Assembly: GCA_947494695.1 (NCBI GenBank)
Contig: CANLWB010000001.1
Coordinates: 372,001 to 436,000 of the forward strand
Origin: an uncultured Flavobacteriaceae bacterium
Lineage (GTDB): Bacteria > Bacteroidota > Bacteroidia > Flavobacteriales > Flavobacteriaceae
DNA length: 64,000 bases
Direction of reading: 5' to 3'
Shown: positions 9,739 through 18,687 of the stretch, piece after piece
Numbering within the stretch: the first letter of the stretch is position 1
Layout: each line of letters opens with the position of its first letter
Notes under the pieces: generated by a model
Databases searched by the model: none
The model's input: only the letters and a program-made list of their open reading frames with translations
What the model was told of the DNA's origin: nothing
Made by a program: the position numbers and the translations under genes

Positions 9739-11514
9739 ATGAGACTTATTCATATACTATTCCTATTAACCACTATGGTTACATTTTCTCAAAATAATAT
9801 TCTTGCTAAAGAGTATTTTAAAAAAGGAGATTATGCCAAGGCTCTATATGAGTATAAAAAGTTGTATGCTAAGTCGCCTTCTAATATTAATTACATCAAT
9901 CAAATTGTAAATACCCATCAGCAATTAGAACAATATGATGAAGCAGAAGCTTTCCTTTTAAAGTTGTTAGAGCGCGTAAAATACCCGGCGTATTTAGTAG
10001 AACTGGGCTATAATTACCAACTAAAAGACGATATAGCAAATGCGACCATCAATTATAAAAAGGCCATTGCTAGTATAGCGGAGCGAGCAAGCCATGTGTT
10101 TTCTGTGGCGCGGAGTTTTCAAAGCCATGGACTTATAAATGAAGCCGTGGTCTCCTATGAAAAAGCCATGGGGTTAAACCCTGATTTTAATTTTGATTTA
10201 CAGCTTGCCAAATTGTATGGTGAACAGGGAAATATAGAAAAAATGTTTTCCAGTTATATCCAATTTGCAGAGTCAAATTCCAGTAGTATAAATAATGTTA
10301 AAAGAGCCATTAGCGATTTTATTAGTGAGAATAGTGATAATGAAAACAATATCACATTTCGCAAGTTACTGCTTAAAAAAAATCAGATAGAGCCCAATGT
10401 GCTTTGGAATGAGATGCTAAGTTGGTTATTCATTCAGCAAAAGGATTTTAAAAAAGCGTTTATTCAGGAGCGCGCTATTTTTAATAGGAAACCTGATAAT
10501 TTAGGTAGAATTCGGGAGTTAGCATTAATAGCCTCTAATGAAAATGAAAACGAAGTTTCCGAAGAAATTTTTACATATATAATTGAAACGGCTCAGGATA
10601 AAGGAACTATTCTCGACGCACATTATAATGTATTACGATTAGAAACTGCCAAAAACGATAAGGAACGTTATGGAACGATTAAAAATAAATATTTAGAACT
10701 TTTTAAAGACTATGGGAAGTTCTCTCAAACCTTAAAGCTACAAATTGCATATGCTCACTTTTTAGCATTCTATGTGAATGATTCTAAAGGGGCGACAGCA
10801 TTTCTGGAAAATGCTTTAAAACTGCCTTTAAGTAGAGTACAAAAAGCCGAGGTGAAACTAGAATTAGGGGATATTTTAGTGCTTCAGGAGAAGTTCAACA
10901 AGGCATTAATTTATTATACTCAGATTCAGCGTAATTTAAAAAATAGTACCATTTCTCAGGAAGCGCGCTATAAGGTGGCTAAAACAAGTTATTATAAAGG
11001 CGATTTTAAATGGGCAGAGTCTCAACTTAAAATTTTAAAATCGTCAACCTCACAACTTATTGCCAACGATGCATTGGATTTAAAATTGTTAATTTCCGAT
11101 AACAAATATGAAGACTCCGTACAAACGGCTTTAAAGCTTTATGCTAAAGCAGATTTATTGGCGTTTCAAAATAGAAATGACGAAGCCATAGACTTGCTAA
11201 ATAAAATTCTAGATGCTCATAAAACAGAACCTATCATAGCTCAGGCATTATATAAGCAGGCTCAGTTGTTTGAAATAAAGAGGCAATACGAAAAGGCAGA
11301 AACCAATTACAATTTAATCATTGCGAATTATAGAGAGGGAATCCTTATAGACGATGCTTACTATAGGTTAGCACGGATTTACGAGAAACAATTAAATCTC
11401 CCCGATAAAGCTAAGACACTTTATGAGCAGATTATTTTTAGTCATGCCGATAGTATTTATTTTGTAGATGCCAGAAAGCGTTACCGTGCGCTGCGAGGAG
11501 ATGTGATTAATTAA
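9739..11514 (+). CDS. Exported tetratricopeptide-repeat protein
   Basis: A 591-residue protein with a signal peptide (MRLIHILFLLTTMVTFSQ) followed by TPR helices across most of its length: clear repeats begin at AKEYFKKGDYAKALYEYKKL, EAVVSYEKAMGLNPDF, FNKALIYYTQIQRNLKN, and near the C-terminus YEKAETNYNLIIANYREG and PDKAKTLYEQIIF. It should act in the periplasm or envelope as a scaffold; no enzymatic domain is visible. The next gene begins 3 bp after its stop, indicating cotranscription with the GNAT gene. Confidence 0.85.
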   Translation: MRLIHILFLLTTMVTFSQNNILAKEYFKKGDYAKALYEYKKLYAKSPSNINYINQIVNTHQQLEQYDEAEAFLLKLLERVKYPAYLVELGYNYQLKDDIANATINYKKAIASIAERASHVFSVARSFQSHGLINEAVVSYEKAMGLNPDFNFDLQLAKLYGEQGNIEKMFSSYIQFAESNSSSINNVKRAISDFISENSDNENNITFRKLLLKKNQIEPNVLWNEMLSWLFIQQKDFKKAFIQERAIFNRKPDNLGRIRELALIASNENENEVSEEIFTYIIETAQDKGTILDAHYNVLRLETAKNDKERYGTIKNKYLELFKDYGKFSQTLKLQIAYAHFLAFYVNDSKGATAFLENALKLPLSRVQKAEVKLELGDILVLQEKFNKALIYYTQIQRNLKNSTISQEARYKVAKTSYYKGDFKWAESQLKILKSSTSQLIANDALDLKLLISDNKYEDSVQTALKLYAKADLLAFQNRNDEAIDLLNKILDAHKTEPIIAQALYKQAQLFEIKRQYEKAETNYNLIIANYREGILIDDAYYRLARIYEKQLNLPDKAKTLYEQIIFSHADSIYFVDARKRYRALRGDVIN

Positions 11515-11517
11515 ATT

Positions 11518-12027
11518 ATGATAGCAGAAACAGAACGACTTATTATTGAAAAGTTTACCTTAGAAGATGCCTTCTTTTTCAAAGCATTGGTAAATACGCC
11601 AAATTGGCTACGATATATTGGAGATCGACATGTTAAAACGCATGATGATGCCAGAGCCTATATAAAGGAGAATCACTTAAAAAGTTATGACGATATGGGG
11701 TTTGGCTTTTATAAGGTTTTACTAAAAGAAGAACATAATAAACCTATAGGTTCGGTAGGTTTGGTAAAACGAGAGACACTTGATGATGTGGATCTGGGGT
11801 TTGCGTTCTTACCAGGGTATGAAGGAAAAGGATTTGGATACGAATCTTCAGTTCCTATTGTTAAAATGGCCAAGACTTCATTTGGACTTGAAAAAATAGT
11901 TGCTGTGACCATGCCGGAGAATATGAAATCCTCGAAACTGATTGAGAAATTAGGGTTTACTTACGAAAAAAGAGTAAAACCCTTTGAAGATGGAAAGGAA
12001 CTTCTGTTATTTGCAAAATCTCTATAA
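11518..12027 (+). CDS. GNAT N-acetyltransferase, RimJ/RimL type
   Basis: A 169-residue acetyl-CoA transferase. The start MIAETERLIIEKFTLEDA is typical of the RimJ/RimL branch, and the acetyl-CoA segment FAFLPGYEGKGFGYES has the G-x-G-x-G pattern in slightly diverged form. The C-terminal MPENMKSSKLIEKLGF block is the usual GNAT motif B. The substrate cannot be told from the sequence; many relatives modify ribosomal proteins or small amines. ATG 11518 lies 3 bp after the TPR gene and a short hairpin follows the gene. Confidence 0.85.
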   Translation: MIAETERLIIEKFTLEDAFFFKALVNTPNWLRYIGDRHVKTHDDARAYIKENHLKSYDDMGFGFYKVLLKEEHNKPIGSVGLVKRETLDDVDLGFAFLPGYEGKGFGYESSVPIVKMAKTSFGLEKIVAVTMPENMKSSKLIEKLGFTYEKRVKPFEDGKELLLFAKSL

Positions 12028-12054
12028 CTCAAATTTTATTCGTAATAATATGTT

Positions 12055-12075
12055 GGGTTATATTAACCCTTTTTT
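12055..12075 (+). terminator. Short terminator after GNAT gene
   Basis: GGGTTA (12055-12060) pairs with TAACCC (12064-12069) around a 3-nt loop and runs directly into six T. Confidence 0.6.
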
Positions 12076-12088
12076 GAGACAATAGATT

Positions 12089-12412
12089 ATGATAATTTAC
12101 AACGTAACGGTAAACGTAGATGAAAGCATTCATAACGAATGGTTAAAATGGATAAAAGAGCACATTCCTCAGGTACTTGGAACTGGCAAATTTGAAAAGG
12201 CAACTTTAACCCGTGTTCTGGTAGAAGAAGATATGGGAGGTGTGACCTATTCTGTGCAATACAGATCGTATTCTAGAGAAGCCCTGGAAGCCTATTATAG
12301 AGAAGATGCAGAACGTTTAAAGGCAGATGGCTTGAAGAAATTTGGAGATAAAATGCTAGCGTTTAGAACCGAACTTGAAGTTATTGATGAATATACGGTA
12401 AACTTTAATTAG
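12089..12412 (+). CDS. DUF4286 family protein
   Basis: A 107-residue protein of a family largely confined to Bacteroidota. It opens MIIYNVTVNVDESIHNEWL and has the family pattern TYSVQYRSYSREALEAYY. The fold is expected to be a ferredoxin-like alpha-beta sandwich; no function is known. It lies directly upstream of rsmA, a linkage I recall from other flavobacteria, which hints at a role near ribosome assembly, but that is inference only. Confidence 0.85.
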   Translation: MIIYNVTVNVDESIHNEWLKWIKEHIPQVLGTGKFEKATLTRVLVEEDMGGVTYSVQYRSYSREALEAYYREDAERLKADGLKKFGDKMLAFRTELEVIDEYTVNFN

Positions 12413-12495
12413 CCCATCCTTATTAGAGGCTTGTAAAGCGTATATTGAGTCTAATGATAAGGCATTCGAAACAAGTAACTCTCATTTATATAGTG

Positions 12496-12503
12496 TACTT
12501 TTG
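12496..12503 (+). promoter_or_regulatory. Candidate -7 element for rsmA
   Basis: TACTTTTG matches TAnnTTTG and lies 23 bp before the GTG start of rsmA. The -33 partner is not obvious. Confidence 0.35.
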
Positions 12504-12526
12504 TATTCTAAAACATCTGTAAATAC

Positions 12527-13321
12527 GTGTCATACAATCCAAAACAACATCAGGTAAAAGCAAAAAAGTATTTAGGACAGCATTTCTTAAATGATGAATC
12601 TGTAGCACAAAAAATTGCCGATACCCTTTCTTTAAAACGGTATGCAAATATTTTGGAAATTGGTCCGGGGATGGGAGTTTTAACAAAGTATTTGCTAGAT
12701 AAACCCGTGACCACCTACGTTATAGAAATAGATACAGAATCTGTAGCGTATTTGCAGGCAAACTATTTAAACCTGGCTCCTAGAATTATAGAGCAGGATT
12801 TTTTAAAATATGATCTAAGCCATATTTTTAAAGCTGAACCTTTTGCAATTATAGGGAACTTCCCTTATAATATTTCAACACAAATTGTTTTTAAAACGTT
12901 AGATATGCGGGATCAAATTCCGGAGTTTTCGGGAATGTTCCAGAAAGAAGTGGCGCAACGTATTTGTTCTAAAGAAGGCAGTAAAATTTATGGTATTCTA
13001 TCCGTGTTAACCCAGGCCTATTATGATGCCGAATACTTGTTCACGGTGCCTCCAAATGTGTTCAATCCGCCACCAAAAGTAGACTCTGGTGTTTTACGAC
13101 TCGTTAGGAAAGAAGATTATAGTTTACCCTGTGATGATGCATTATTTTTTAAAGTCGTAAAAACAGCATTTCAACAACGCCGAAAAACGCTTCGTAACAG
13201 TTTAAAAACATTCAATTTGTCAGATAATTTAAAAGCAAATGTTATATTTGGCAAGCGTCCAGAACAATTAAGTGTTCAAGAGTTTGTAGAGCTCACAGAA
13301 TTAATTGAAAAAGACGCCTAG
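12527..13321 (+). CDS. rsmA: 16S rRNA (adenine(1518/1519)-N6) dimethyltransferase
   Basis: The KsgA/RsmA enzyme that dimethylates two adenines near the 3' end of 16S rRNA during 30S maturation, using S-adenosylmethionine. Motifs: [11 protein letters not shown] at the N-terminus, [12 protein letters not shown] (SAM site), [10 protein letters not shown], and the catalytic NFPYN. The start is GTG 12527; no in-frame ATG precedes the conserved block and the TAnnTTTG box fits this start. Length 264 is normal. mgtE follows 22 bp downstream. Confidence 0.96.
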   Translation: MSYNPKQHQVKAKKYLGQHFLNDESVAQKIADTLSLKRYANILEIGPGMGVLTKYLLDKPVTTYVIEIDTESVAYLQANYLNLAPRIIEQDFLKYDLSHIFKAEPFAIIGNFPYNISTQIVFKTLDMRDQIPEFSGMFQKEVAQRICSKEGSKIYGILSVLTQAYYDAEYLFTVPPNVFNPPPKVDSGVLRLVRKEDYSLPCDDALFFKVVKTAFQQRRKTLRNSLKTFNLSDNLKANVIFGKRPEQLSVQEFVELTELIEKDA

Positions 13322-13343
13322 AATCTTTTAAAATAGTCCTTTT

Positions 13344-14720
13344 TTGTCTGAAGAAAAAGAAAACATACAGTTTCAACTTTCTGATGAACTCATAGAGCAG
13401 GTAGAGCTATTTGTCGAAGAACAAAATGACAAAGCACTGCAGAAACTGTTAAATGAGTTTCACTACGCCGATATTGCCGAAATTCTAGATGAGCTAAGCC
13501 TGGAAGAAGCCATTTATGTGATTAAGCTTTTAGATTCGGAAACAACTTCAGATGTTTTAACCGAGCTCGATGAAGACAATCGAGAAAAAGTTCTAAAAAA
13601 CCTTTCTGATAAAGAAATTGCCGAGGAGATAGAAGAGTTGGATACCGATGATGCTGCCGATATCATTGCAGAGCTTCCTGAAGAAAGGCAACAGGAAGTG
13701 ATTTCTAAAATTGAGGACGAAGAACATAAGGCAGAGATCACAGAACTTCTTACTTATGATGAGGATTCGGCCGGTGGACTTATGGCAAAGGAGCTGGTAA
13801 AAGTTTATGAAACCTGGACGGTGGCCGGTTGTTTACGTAGAATTCGAGGACAGGCCAAAGAAGTTACCAGAGTGCATTCCATTTATGTGGTCGATAAACA
13901 AGAAAAGTTAATAGGTCGCCTGTCTTTAAAAGATCTTATTGTTGCTAAAAACGAACAAAAGATATCAGATATTTATATCTCTAATGTTGATTATGTCAAG
14001 GTTGATGAGGATGTAGAAGATGTTGCAAAGGTAATGGCAAAATACGATTTGGAAGCTATTCCGGTAATTGATGAAAATCAGGTGTTGTTGGGTAGGATTA
14101 CCATTGATGACATTGTGGATGTTTTAAAAGAAGAGGCAGAAAAAGATTATCAGTTAGCAGCGGGTATTACAGGAGATGTTGTAGCAGATGACAGTATTTT
14201 AGAATTAACTAGAGCACGTTTACCCTGGCTGGTACTCGGTTTAGTTGGAGGTATTGGAGCCTTTCTAATCATGGAAGGGTTTCAGGAGTCTTTTAAAGAA
14301 AAAGCCATTCTCTTCTTCTTTACCCCTTTAATCGCGGCTATGGCCGGTAATGTCGGGGTGCAATCCAGTGCGATTATCGTACAAGGACTTGCTAATGATG
14401 ATGTGAGAGGAAGCGTTAATAGTAGGCTTTTAAAAGAAATGTTTTTAGCCGCTCTTAACGGCGTTATACTAGCCATATTTTTATTTTTATTCGTTTGGTT
14501 TTATAAGGGTGAGTTGGATAAAGCCGTGGCCATATCCATTTCATTGGTTGTAGTGATTATAGTAGCTGGTTTAATAGGAACCTTTGTACCTCTATTTTTA
14601 AACAAGCGTGGAGTCGACCCGGCCATCGCTACAGGCCCTTTTATAACAACGAGTAATGATATTTTGGGCATTCTCCTTTACTTTTGGATAGCAGAATTAA
14701 TTATAAATTTTTATAGTTAG
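13344..14720 (+). CDS. mgtE: Magnesium transporter MgtE
   Basis: A Mg2+ channel with the standard layout: a cytosolic N-domain of charged helices (about 20-130, FHYADIAEILDELS), a tandem CBS pair (about 135-255, with HSIYVVDKQEKLIGRLSLKDL and AIPVIDENQVLLGRITIDDI), a plug helix, and five membrane helices from about 285 to the end (including LVGGIGAFLIMEGF and PLIAAMAGNVGVQSSAIIV). Start is TTG 13344; a downstream ATG would cut into the N-domain. In characterised members the N and CBS domains close the pore when Mg2+ is high. It probably shares a transcript with rsmA. Confidence 0.95.
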   Translation: MSEEKENIQFQLSDELIEQVELFVEEQNDKALQKLLNEFHYADIAEILDELSLEEAIYVIKLLDSETTSDVLTELDEDNREKVLKNLSDKEIAEEIEELDTDDAADIIAELPEERQQEVISKIEDEEHKAEITELLTYDEDSAGGLMAKELVKVYETWTVAGCLRRIRGQAKEVTRVHSIYVVDKQEKLIGRLSLKDLIVAKNEQKISDIYISNVDYVKVDEDVEDVAKVMAKYDLEAIPVIDENQVLLGRITIDDIVDVLKEEAEKDYQLAAGITGDVVADDSILELTRARLPWLVLGLVGGIGAFLIMEGFQESFKEKAILFFFTPLIAAMAGNVGVQSSAIIVQGLANDDVRGSVNSRLLKEMFLAALNGVILAIFLFLFVWFYKGELDKAVAISISLVVVIIVAGLIGTFVPLFLNKRGVDPAIATGPFITTSNDILGILLYFWIAELIINFYS

Positions 14721-14800
14721 AACGAACTTGTAACACTCATAAAGACTTTATTTTTATAAATGAAGTCGAGGTTTTAGTTTCTAACTTTAATATCTATAGT

Positions 14801-15166
14801 ATGAAAACAATAAACATTGAAAACAAGCTTACAAAGTTTAGTACGAATTGGCATCCCCACCAAATAGCAGTTGTAGATAATATGCAGGTGCTTTTGGCGA
14901 AGCTTAAAGGTGAATTGGTATGGCACAGTCATGACGATGAGGATGAATTATTTCAAGTGATAAAGGGAACCCTATACATGCAGTTTAGAGATAGAACCGA
15001 AGTGGTTAAGGAAGGTGACATTATAGTGGTGCCAAAAGGGGTAGAACATAGCCCATACACAAAAGATAACGAAGAGGTTCATGTCTTACTTTTTGAGAAA
15101 TTAAGCACGGCACATACAGGAAATGTAAAACATGAAAAAACACAAACACACTACCCGAAAATTTGA
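14801..15166 (+). CDS. Cupin-domain protein
   Basis: A 121-residue single cupin barrel. Metal-binding motif 1 is WHSHDDEDELFQVIKG and motif 2 is PKGVEHSPYT, giving two His plus Glu in the first motif and His in the second. Substrate is unknown; such proteins range from small enzymes to sugar-binding domains. Monocistronic in appearance: 80 bp after mgtE and followed by a dispersed repeat at 15171. Confidence 0.85.
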   Translation: MKTINIENKLTKFSTNWHPHQIAVVDNMQVLLAKLKGELVWHSHDDEDELFQVIKGTLYMQFRDRTEVVKEGDIIVVPKGVEHSPYTKDNEEVHVLLFEKLSTAHTGNVKHEKTQTHYPKI

Positions 15167-15170
15167 TTTC

Positions 15171-15200
15171 TGTCATGCCGAACTTGTTTCGGTATCTCAT
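15171..15200 (+). repeat. Dispersed GAACTTGTTTC-type repeat copy
   Basis: The segment containing GTCATGCCGAACTTGTTTCG has inner complementary arms CCGAA and TTCGG. Related copies occur at 51695-51713 (opposite orientation) and 59755-59776. It lies in the spacer after the cupin gene and resembles short intergenic repeats known from flavobacterial genomes. Confidence 0.5.
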
Positions 15201-15238
15201 TAATAACTAACTAACATTTACTTTTTTAAGTAGGCACT

Positions 15239-16198
15239 ATGAAAATACTTCATTTAGATACCAATCACGAATTACTAATTAACCAACTTAACGGTTTAGG
15301 GTTTATAAATCATGAAGATTATACATCCTCAAAAACTGCCATAGAAGATAAAATTAAGGACTATCAGGGTTTCGTTATAAGAAGCCGTTTTACTATTGAT
15401 AAGCAATTTTTAGACGCTGCCACCAATCTTAAGTTTATAGGGCGTGTGGGTGCCGGATTAGAAAATATAGATTGCGATTATGCCCTTAAAAAAGGTATTA
15501 CTCTTATATCTGCTCCAGAAGGAAATAGAAACGCTGTGGGTGAACATGCCTTGGGAATGTTGCTATCACTCTTCAATAAACTTAATAGAGCAGATCAAGA
15601 AGTTAGAGCAGGTAAATGGTTACGGGAAGACAACCGAGGCATAGAACTCGATGGTAAAACGGTTGGGATTATTGGCTACGGACATATGGGGAAAGCCTTT
15701 TCCAAAAAACTTCGTGGGTTTGATGTTGAGGTGCTATGTTACGATATAAAAGAAGGCGTAGAAGATAAAAATGCACAACAAGTATCATTACGTGAGTTTC
15801 AGGAAAACGTAGATATCGTGAGTTTGCATACACCACAAACACCATTGACTATGAATATGGTTAATAAAGATTTTATTAGTGCGTTTAAAAAACCGTTTTG
15901 GTTAATAAATACGGCACGTGGAAAAAGTGTGGTAACAAAAGATTTGGTTTCGGCACTAAAGGCAGGTCAAGTACTTGGTGCGGGACTGGACGTGCTAGAA
16001 TATGAAAAAGCCTCATTTGAAAACTTATTTAAATCAGGTTCTGGGTCACCAAGCGAAGGCGAGATGCCAGAGGCGTTTCAAGAATTAATAAACTCCCAGA
16101 ACGTTATTTTATCCCCTCATGTCGCCGGTTGGACGGTTGAAAGCAAAGAGAAACTAGCACAAACCATAGTTGACAAAATTAAAGCGAAATTTTGTTAA
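15239..16198 (+). CDS. D-2-hydroxyacid dehydrogenase, phosphoglycerate dehydrogenase-like
   Basis: An NAD-dependent 2-hydroxyacid dehydrogenase of 319 residues without the C-terminal ACT domain of full-length SerA. Substrate-binding half: FIGRVGAGLENID and SAPEGNRNAVGEHALG. Rossmann site: GIIGYGHMG. Catalytic set: Arg in NTARGKSV, Glu in the GLDVLEYE region, and His in LSPHVAGWT. It may act on 3-phosphoglycerate in serine synthesis or on another hydroxyacid; no serC neighbour is present to settle this. A poorly conserved insert, FKSGSGSPSEGEMPEAF, precedes the catalytic His. Confidence 0.85.
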   Translation: MKILHLDTNHELLINQLNGLGFINHEDYTSSKTAIEDKIKDYQGFVIRSRFTIDKQFLDAATNLKFIGRVGAGLENIDCDYALKKGITLISAPEGNRNAVGEHALGMLLSLFNKLNRADQEVRAGKWLREDNRGIELDGKTVGIIGYGHMGKAFSKKLRGFDVEVLCYDIKEGVEDKNAQQVSLREFQENVDIVSLHTPQTPLTMNMVNKDFISAFKKPFWLINTARGKSVVTKDLVSALKAGQVLGAGLDVLEYEKASFENLFKSGSGSPSEGEMPEAFQELINSQNVILSPHVAGWTVESKEKLAQTIVDKIKAKFC

Positions 16199-16328
16199 AT
16201 TTAAGTATTACTAAAACTGTGATTAGCATTTCGCGTTGGTAATAGGTTTATGTTCCAATGTTGTCTGATTCGGAGTCAAAAGATCGTTAGAATCTACAGT
16301 TTAAGTCAGAAATGATATTAGATAGGGA

Positions 16329-16360
16329 TTCGACTTACTTCGATTCCGTTTGGTAACCAG
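16329..16360 (+). repeat. Copy of TTCGACTTACTTCGA dispersed repeat
   Basis: The spacer 16199-16392 contains TTCGACTTACTTCGATTCCG followed by TTTGGTAACC. The first 15 bases recur exactly at 39406-39421 upstream of the arsenic operon, where they precede a GTAACCAACGC tandem array. Confidence 0.5.
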
Positions 16361-16392
16361 AGCGCGACCTCACCGTTGGTTAAAATTTGTAT

Positions 16393-16803
16393 ATGAAAAA
16401 AACTATTCTCGTTTTTGCTCTTTTAATCCTTGCGCTTTACCTGCTTCTTAGAATTAGCGAATACACATTGCTTGCCGGAGATACCTCCATAGAATTTGTT
16501 ATTACCATTATAGCCATTATCTTTTTTATTATTGGGATTTATATGAATAAAAAGAGCCTTCATAAATTAGAGAAAGCTCCACTTCAAATTGATCATAAAA
16601 AAATAAAAGAACTTGAAATAACCAACAGAGAGTATGAAGTTTTGCAGGCCATTTCAGAGGGATTATCGAATAGAGAGATTGCCGAAAAATTGTTTTTATC
16701 AGAAAGCACCATCAAAACACATGTTTCCAATCTTCTGGTAAAATTGAATGCGAAAAGACGAACTCAGGCGCTTCAAATTGCAAAAGATTACAAGATTTTA
16801 TAG
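16393..16803 (+). CDS. Membrane-anchored LuxR-type transcription regulator
   Basis: A 136-residue protein with two N-terminal membrane helices (TILVFALLILALYLLL, then FVITIIAIIFFIIGIYM), a short cytosolic linker, and a C-terminal LuxR/FixJ helix-turn-helix (LTNREYEVL-like start, EGLSNREIAEKLFLSESTIK, then HVSNLLVKLNAKRRTQA). There is no receiver or ligand-binding domain. A TTG at 16387 would add two residues; ATG 16393 is preferred. It heads a run of small genes (VOC, DUF4199, DUF1801, VOC) that it may control. Confidence 0.8.
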   Translation: MKKTILVFALLILALYLLLRISEYTLLAGDTSIEFVITIIAIIFFIIGIYMNKKSLHKLEKAPLQIDHKKIKELEITNREYEVLQAISEGLSNREIAEKLFLSESTIKTHVSNLLVKLNAKRRTQALQIAKDYKIL

Positions 16804-16897
16804 CTTTAAGTCTGAAATACAAGCTGTTTGGTACTTTAGTATGAGTCCAATTTTTGTGTTTACAAGTAGTTTTATCTAAATTTTTAAACTTAAACGT

Positions 16898-17269
16898 ATG
16901 ACATTAGGTGCATTTTCCATAAGCTTAAATGTAAAAGACATTCACGCTTCAAAAGAATTTTATGAAAGCCTGGGATTTAAAGTTTTTGCGGGCGACATTG
17001 AAAGACACTATCTCATAATGAAAAACGGAAATGCCTTGGTCGGGTTGTTTCAGGGAATGTTCGAGAATAATATTTTAACCTTTAACCCGGGGTGGGATGA
17101 AAGCGCAAACAAATTGGATACTTTTGAAGATGTTAGAACGATTCAAAACCATTTAAAACGCAAAAACATAAAACTGGAAAGTGAAGCCGACGAAAGTACG
17201 TCTGGGCCTGCTAGTCTTGTTTTAATCGATCCCGATGGAAACACGATTCTAATCGACCAACATGTTTAA
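16898..17269 (+). CDS. VOC-superfamily (glyoxalase-like) protein
   Basis: A 123-residue single-module vicinal oxygen chelate fold protein: start GAFSISLNVKDIHASKEFYE, then the mid-strand ALVGLFQGMF and the closing LVLIDPDGNTILIDQH with the terminal metal-site region. The substrate is unknown; the family covers glyoxalases, antibiotic-binding proteins and dioxygenases. It overlaps the longest frame of the DUF4199 gene, but the preferred start of that gene lies 28 bp downstream. Confidence 0.85.
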   Translation: MTLGAFSISLNVKDIHASKEFYESLGFKVFAGDIERHYLIMKNGNALVGLFQGMFENNILTFNPGWDESANKLDTFEDVRTIQNHLKRKNIKLESEADESTSGPASLVLIDPDGNTILIDQHV

Positions 17270-17297
17270 TGTATATAAATTAACCAAACCAAGGCAT

Positions 17298-17807
17298 ATG
17301 AAAAACACAATCAAAACATACGGACTTTATGGGCTTTTAACAGGAATTATATGTTTTCTTCTTGCTATTTTATTAACCCGAAGCTTAAGTTTCACGTTGC
17401 AGGAAATTCTGGGCTATGCTGCCATGGTAGCCTCACTATCGTTTATTTTTTTCGGAGTTAAACATTACCGGGACAAAGAAAATGATGGTGCTATTTCTTT
17501 TGGGAAAGCGTTAATTATAGGGATGTTAATTGCCGTTTTCGTTGGGATTGGTGTTGGTATTGCCGATTATATTTACACCACGCTAATCAATCCGGATTTT
17601 GCTACTGAATATTTAGAAACCTCATTAAATACTATGAAAGCTTCTATGCCTTCAGATGAGTTTGAAGTAAAAAAAACAGAACTTATTCAGCAGATGGAAG
17701 CCTATGGTAGCCCAGAATTTATGGCGGTTTTAATGAGTGTCACCGTACTGCTTATTGGATTTGTTATATCTTTAATATCTGGATTAATACTTCAACGTAA
17801 ATCATAA
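17298..17807 (+). CDS. DUF4199 membrane protein
   Basis: A 169-residue membrane protein of a Bacteroidota family: four hydrophobic helices (LYGLLTGIICFLLAILL, EILGYAAMVASLSFIFFG, ALIIGMLIAVFVGIGVG and FMAVLMSVTVLLIGFVIS), with the characteristic GVKHYRDKENDGAISFGKAL block between helices 2 and 3. Function unknown. The frame extends to 17262, inside the VOC gene, but the sequence MKNTIKTYGLYGLLTG starting at ATG 17298 is the usual start. It ends 4 bp before the DUF1801 gene. Confidence 0.85.
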   Translation: MKNTIKTYGLYGLLTGIICFLLAILLTRSLSFTLQEILGYAAMVASLSFIFFGVKHYRDKENDGAISFGKALIIGMLIAVFVGIGVGIADYIYTTLINPDFATEYLETSLNTMKASMPSDEFEVKKTELIQQMEAYGSPEFMAVLMSVTVLLIGFVISLISGLILQRKS

Positions 17808-17811
17808 TAGT

Positions 17812-18276
17812 ATGCAATACGAAGCCAACTCACCCGAGGACTATATTAGTTTGGTACCAAAAGAGCGCCAGAACACATTAAAAAAGCTTAGAAATGTTAT
17901 AAATGATAATTTACCGGAAGGTTTCGAAGAAGGAATGATCTATAAAATGATTGGATTTTATGTTCCTCATTCGGTGTACCCAGATGGTTATCATTGCGAC
18001 CCTAAAATACCATTGCCATTTATGAGTTTTGCTTCACAAAAGAACTCCGTAAACCTATATCATAGTGGTATTTATGCTAAAAAAGAATTGTACGATTGGT
18101 TCGTAGATGAATTTCCAAAGCATAGCAAACGTAAGCTTGATATGGGAAAAAGCTGTATTCGTTTTAAACATTTAGACGATATTCCTTATGAGCTCATTGG
18201 AGAGCTCACCAGAAAATTATCTGTGGAAACATGGATAAATATTTATGAAAGCGCCATTAAAAACAGAAAACGATGA
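17812..18276 (+). CDS. DUF1801 (YdhG-like) protein
   Basis: A 154-residue protein with the YdhG/DUF1801 fold: the start SPEDYISLVPKERQ, EEGMIYKMIGFYVPHS in the middle, and PFMSFASQKNSVNLYHSG, followed by KSCIRFKHLDDIPYELIGEL. Function unknown; some members are annotated as iron-chaperone or phosphate-binding-like without firm proof. Stop codon overlaps the next ATG by 4 bp (ATGA), so translation is coupled. Confidence 0.85.
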   Translation: MQYEANSPEDYISLVPKERQNTLKKLRNVINDNLPEGFEEGMIYKMIGFYVPHSVYPDGYHCDPKIPLPFMSFASQKNSVNLYHSGIYAKKELYDWFVDEFPKHSKRKLDMGKSCIRFKHLDDIPYELIGELTRKLSVETWINIYESAIKNRKR

Positions 18277-18659
18277 AAAAAAGAGTGACTGGAATAGGTG
18301 GACTATTTTTTAAAACTAAAGACCCTAAAGCCACTAAAGACTGGTATAAGAAGCACCTTGGGTTTAATACCGACGATTATGGGTGTACATTTTGGTGGAA
18401 GGATCAAGAAGGAAACGATTGCTCAACACAGTGGGGACCTTTTTCTGAAGATACGACGTATTATGAGCCCTCAAAAAAAGACTTTATGTTTAATTACCGT
18501 GTAGAGAACTTACACGAATTACTCAACACTTTAAGAGAAGAAGGGGTTACCATTGTTGGCGATATACAAGAGTTTGAATATGGAAAGTTTGGTTGGATTT
18601 TGGACAACGATGGGAATAAAATTGAGCTTTGGGAACCTATTGATAAAGCCTTTTTGTAA
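18273..18659 (+). CDS. VOC-superfamily (glyoxalase-like) protein
   Basis: A second VOC module of 128 residues: IGGLFFKTKDPKATKDWY at the start, WWKDQEGNDCSTQWGPF in the middle, and GKFGWILDNDGNKIELWEP at the end, where the Glu in IELW is the usual metal ligand. It is not a close duplicate of the VOC protein at 16898. Translationally coupled to the DUF1801 gene by a 4-bp overlap. Confidence 0.85.
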   Translation: MKKRVTGIGGLFFKTKDPKATKDWYKKHLGFNTDDYGCTFWWKDQEGNDCSTQWGPFSEDTTYYEPSKKDFMFNYRVENLHELLNTLREEGVTIVGDIQEFEYGKFGWILDNDGNKIELWEPIDKAFL

Positions 18660-18687
18660 TTTAGCACCAAGATTTTAAGCCCAATAC

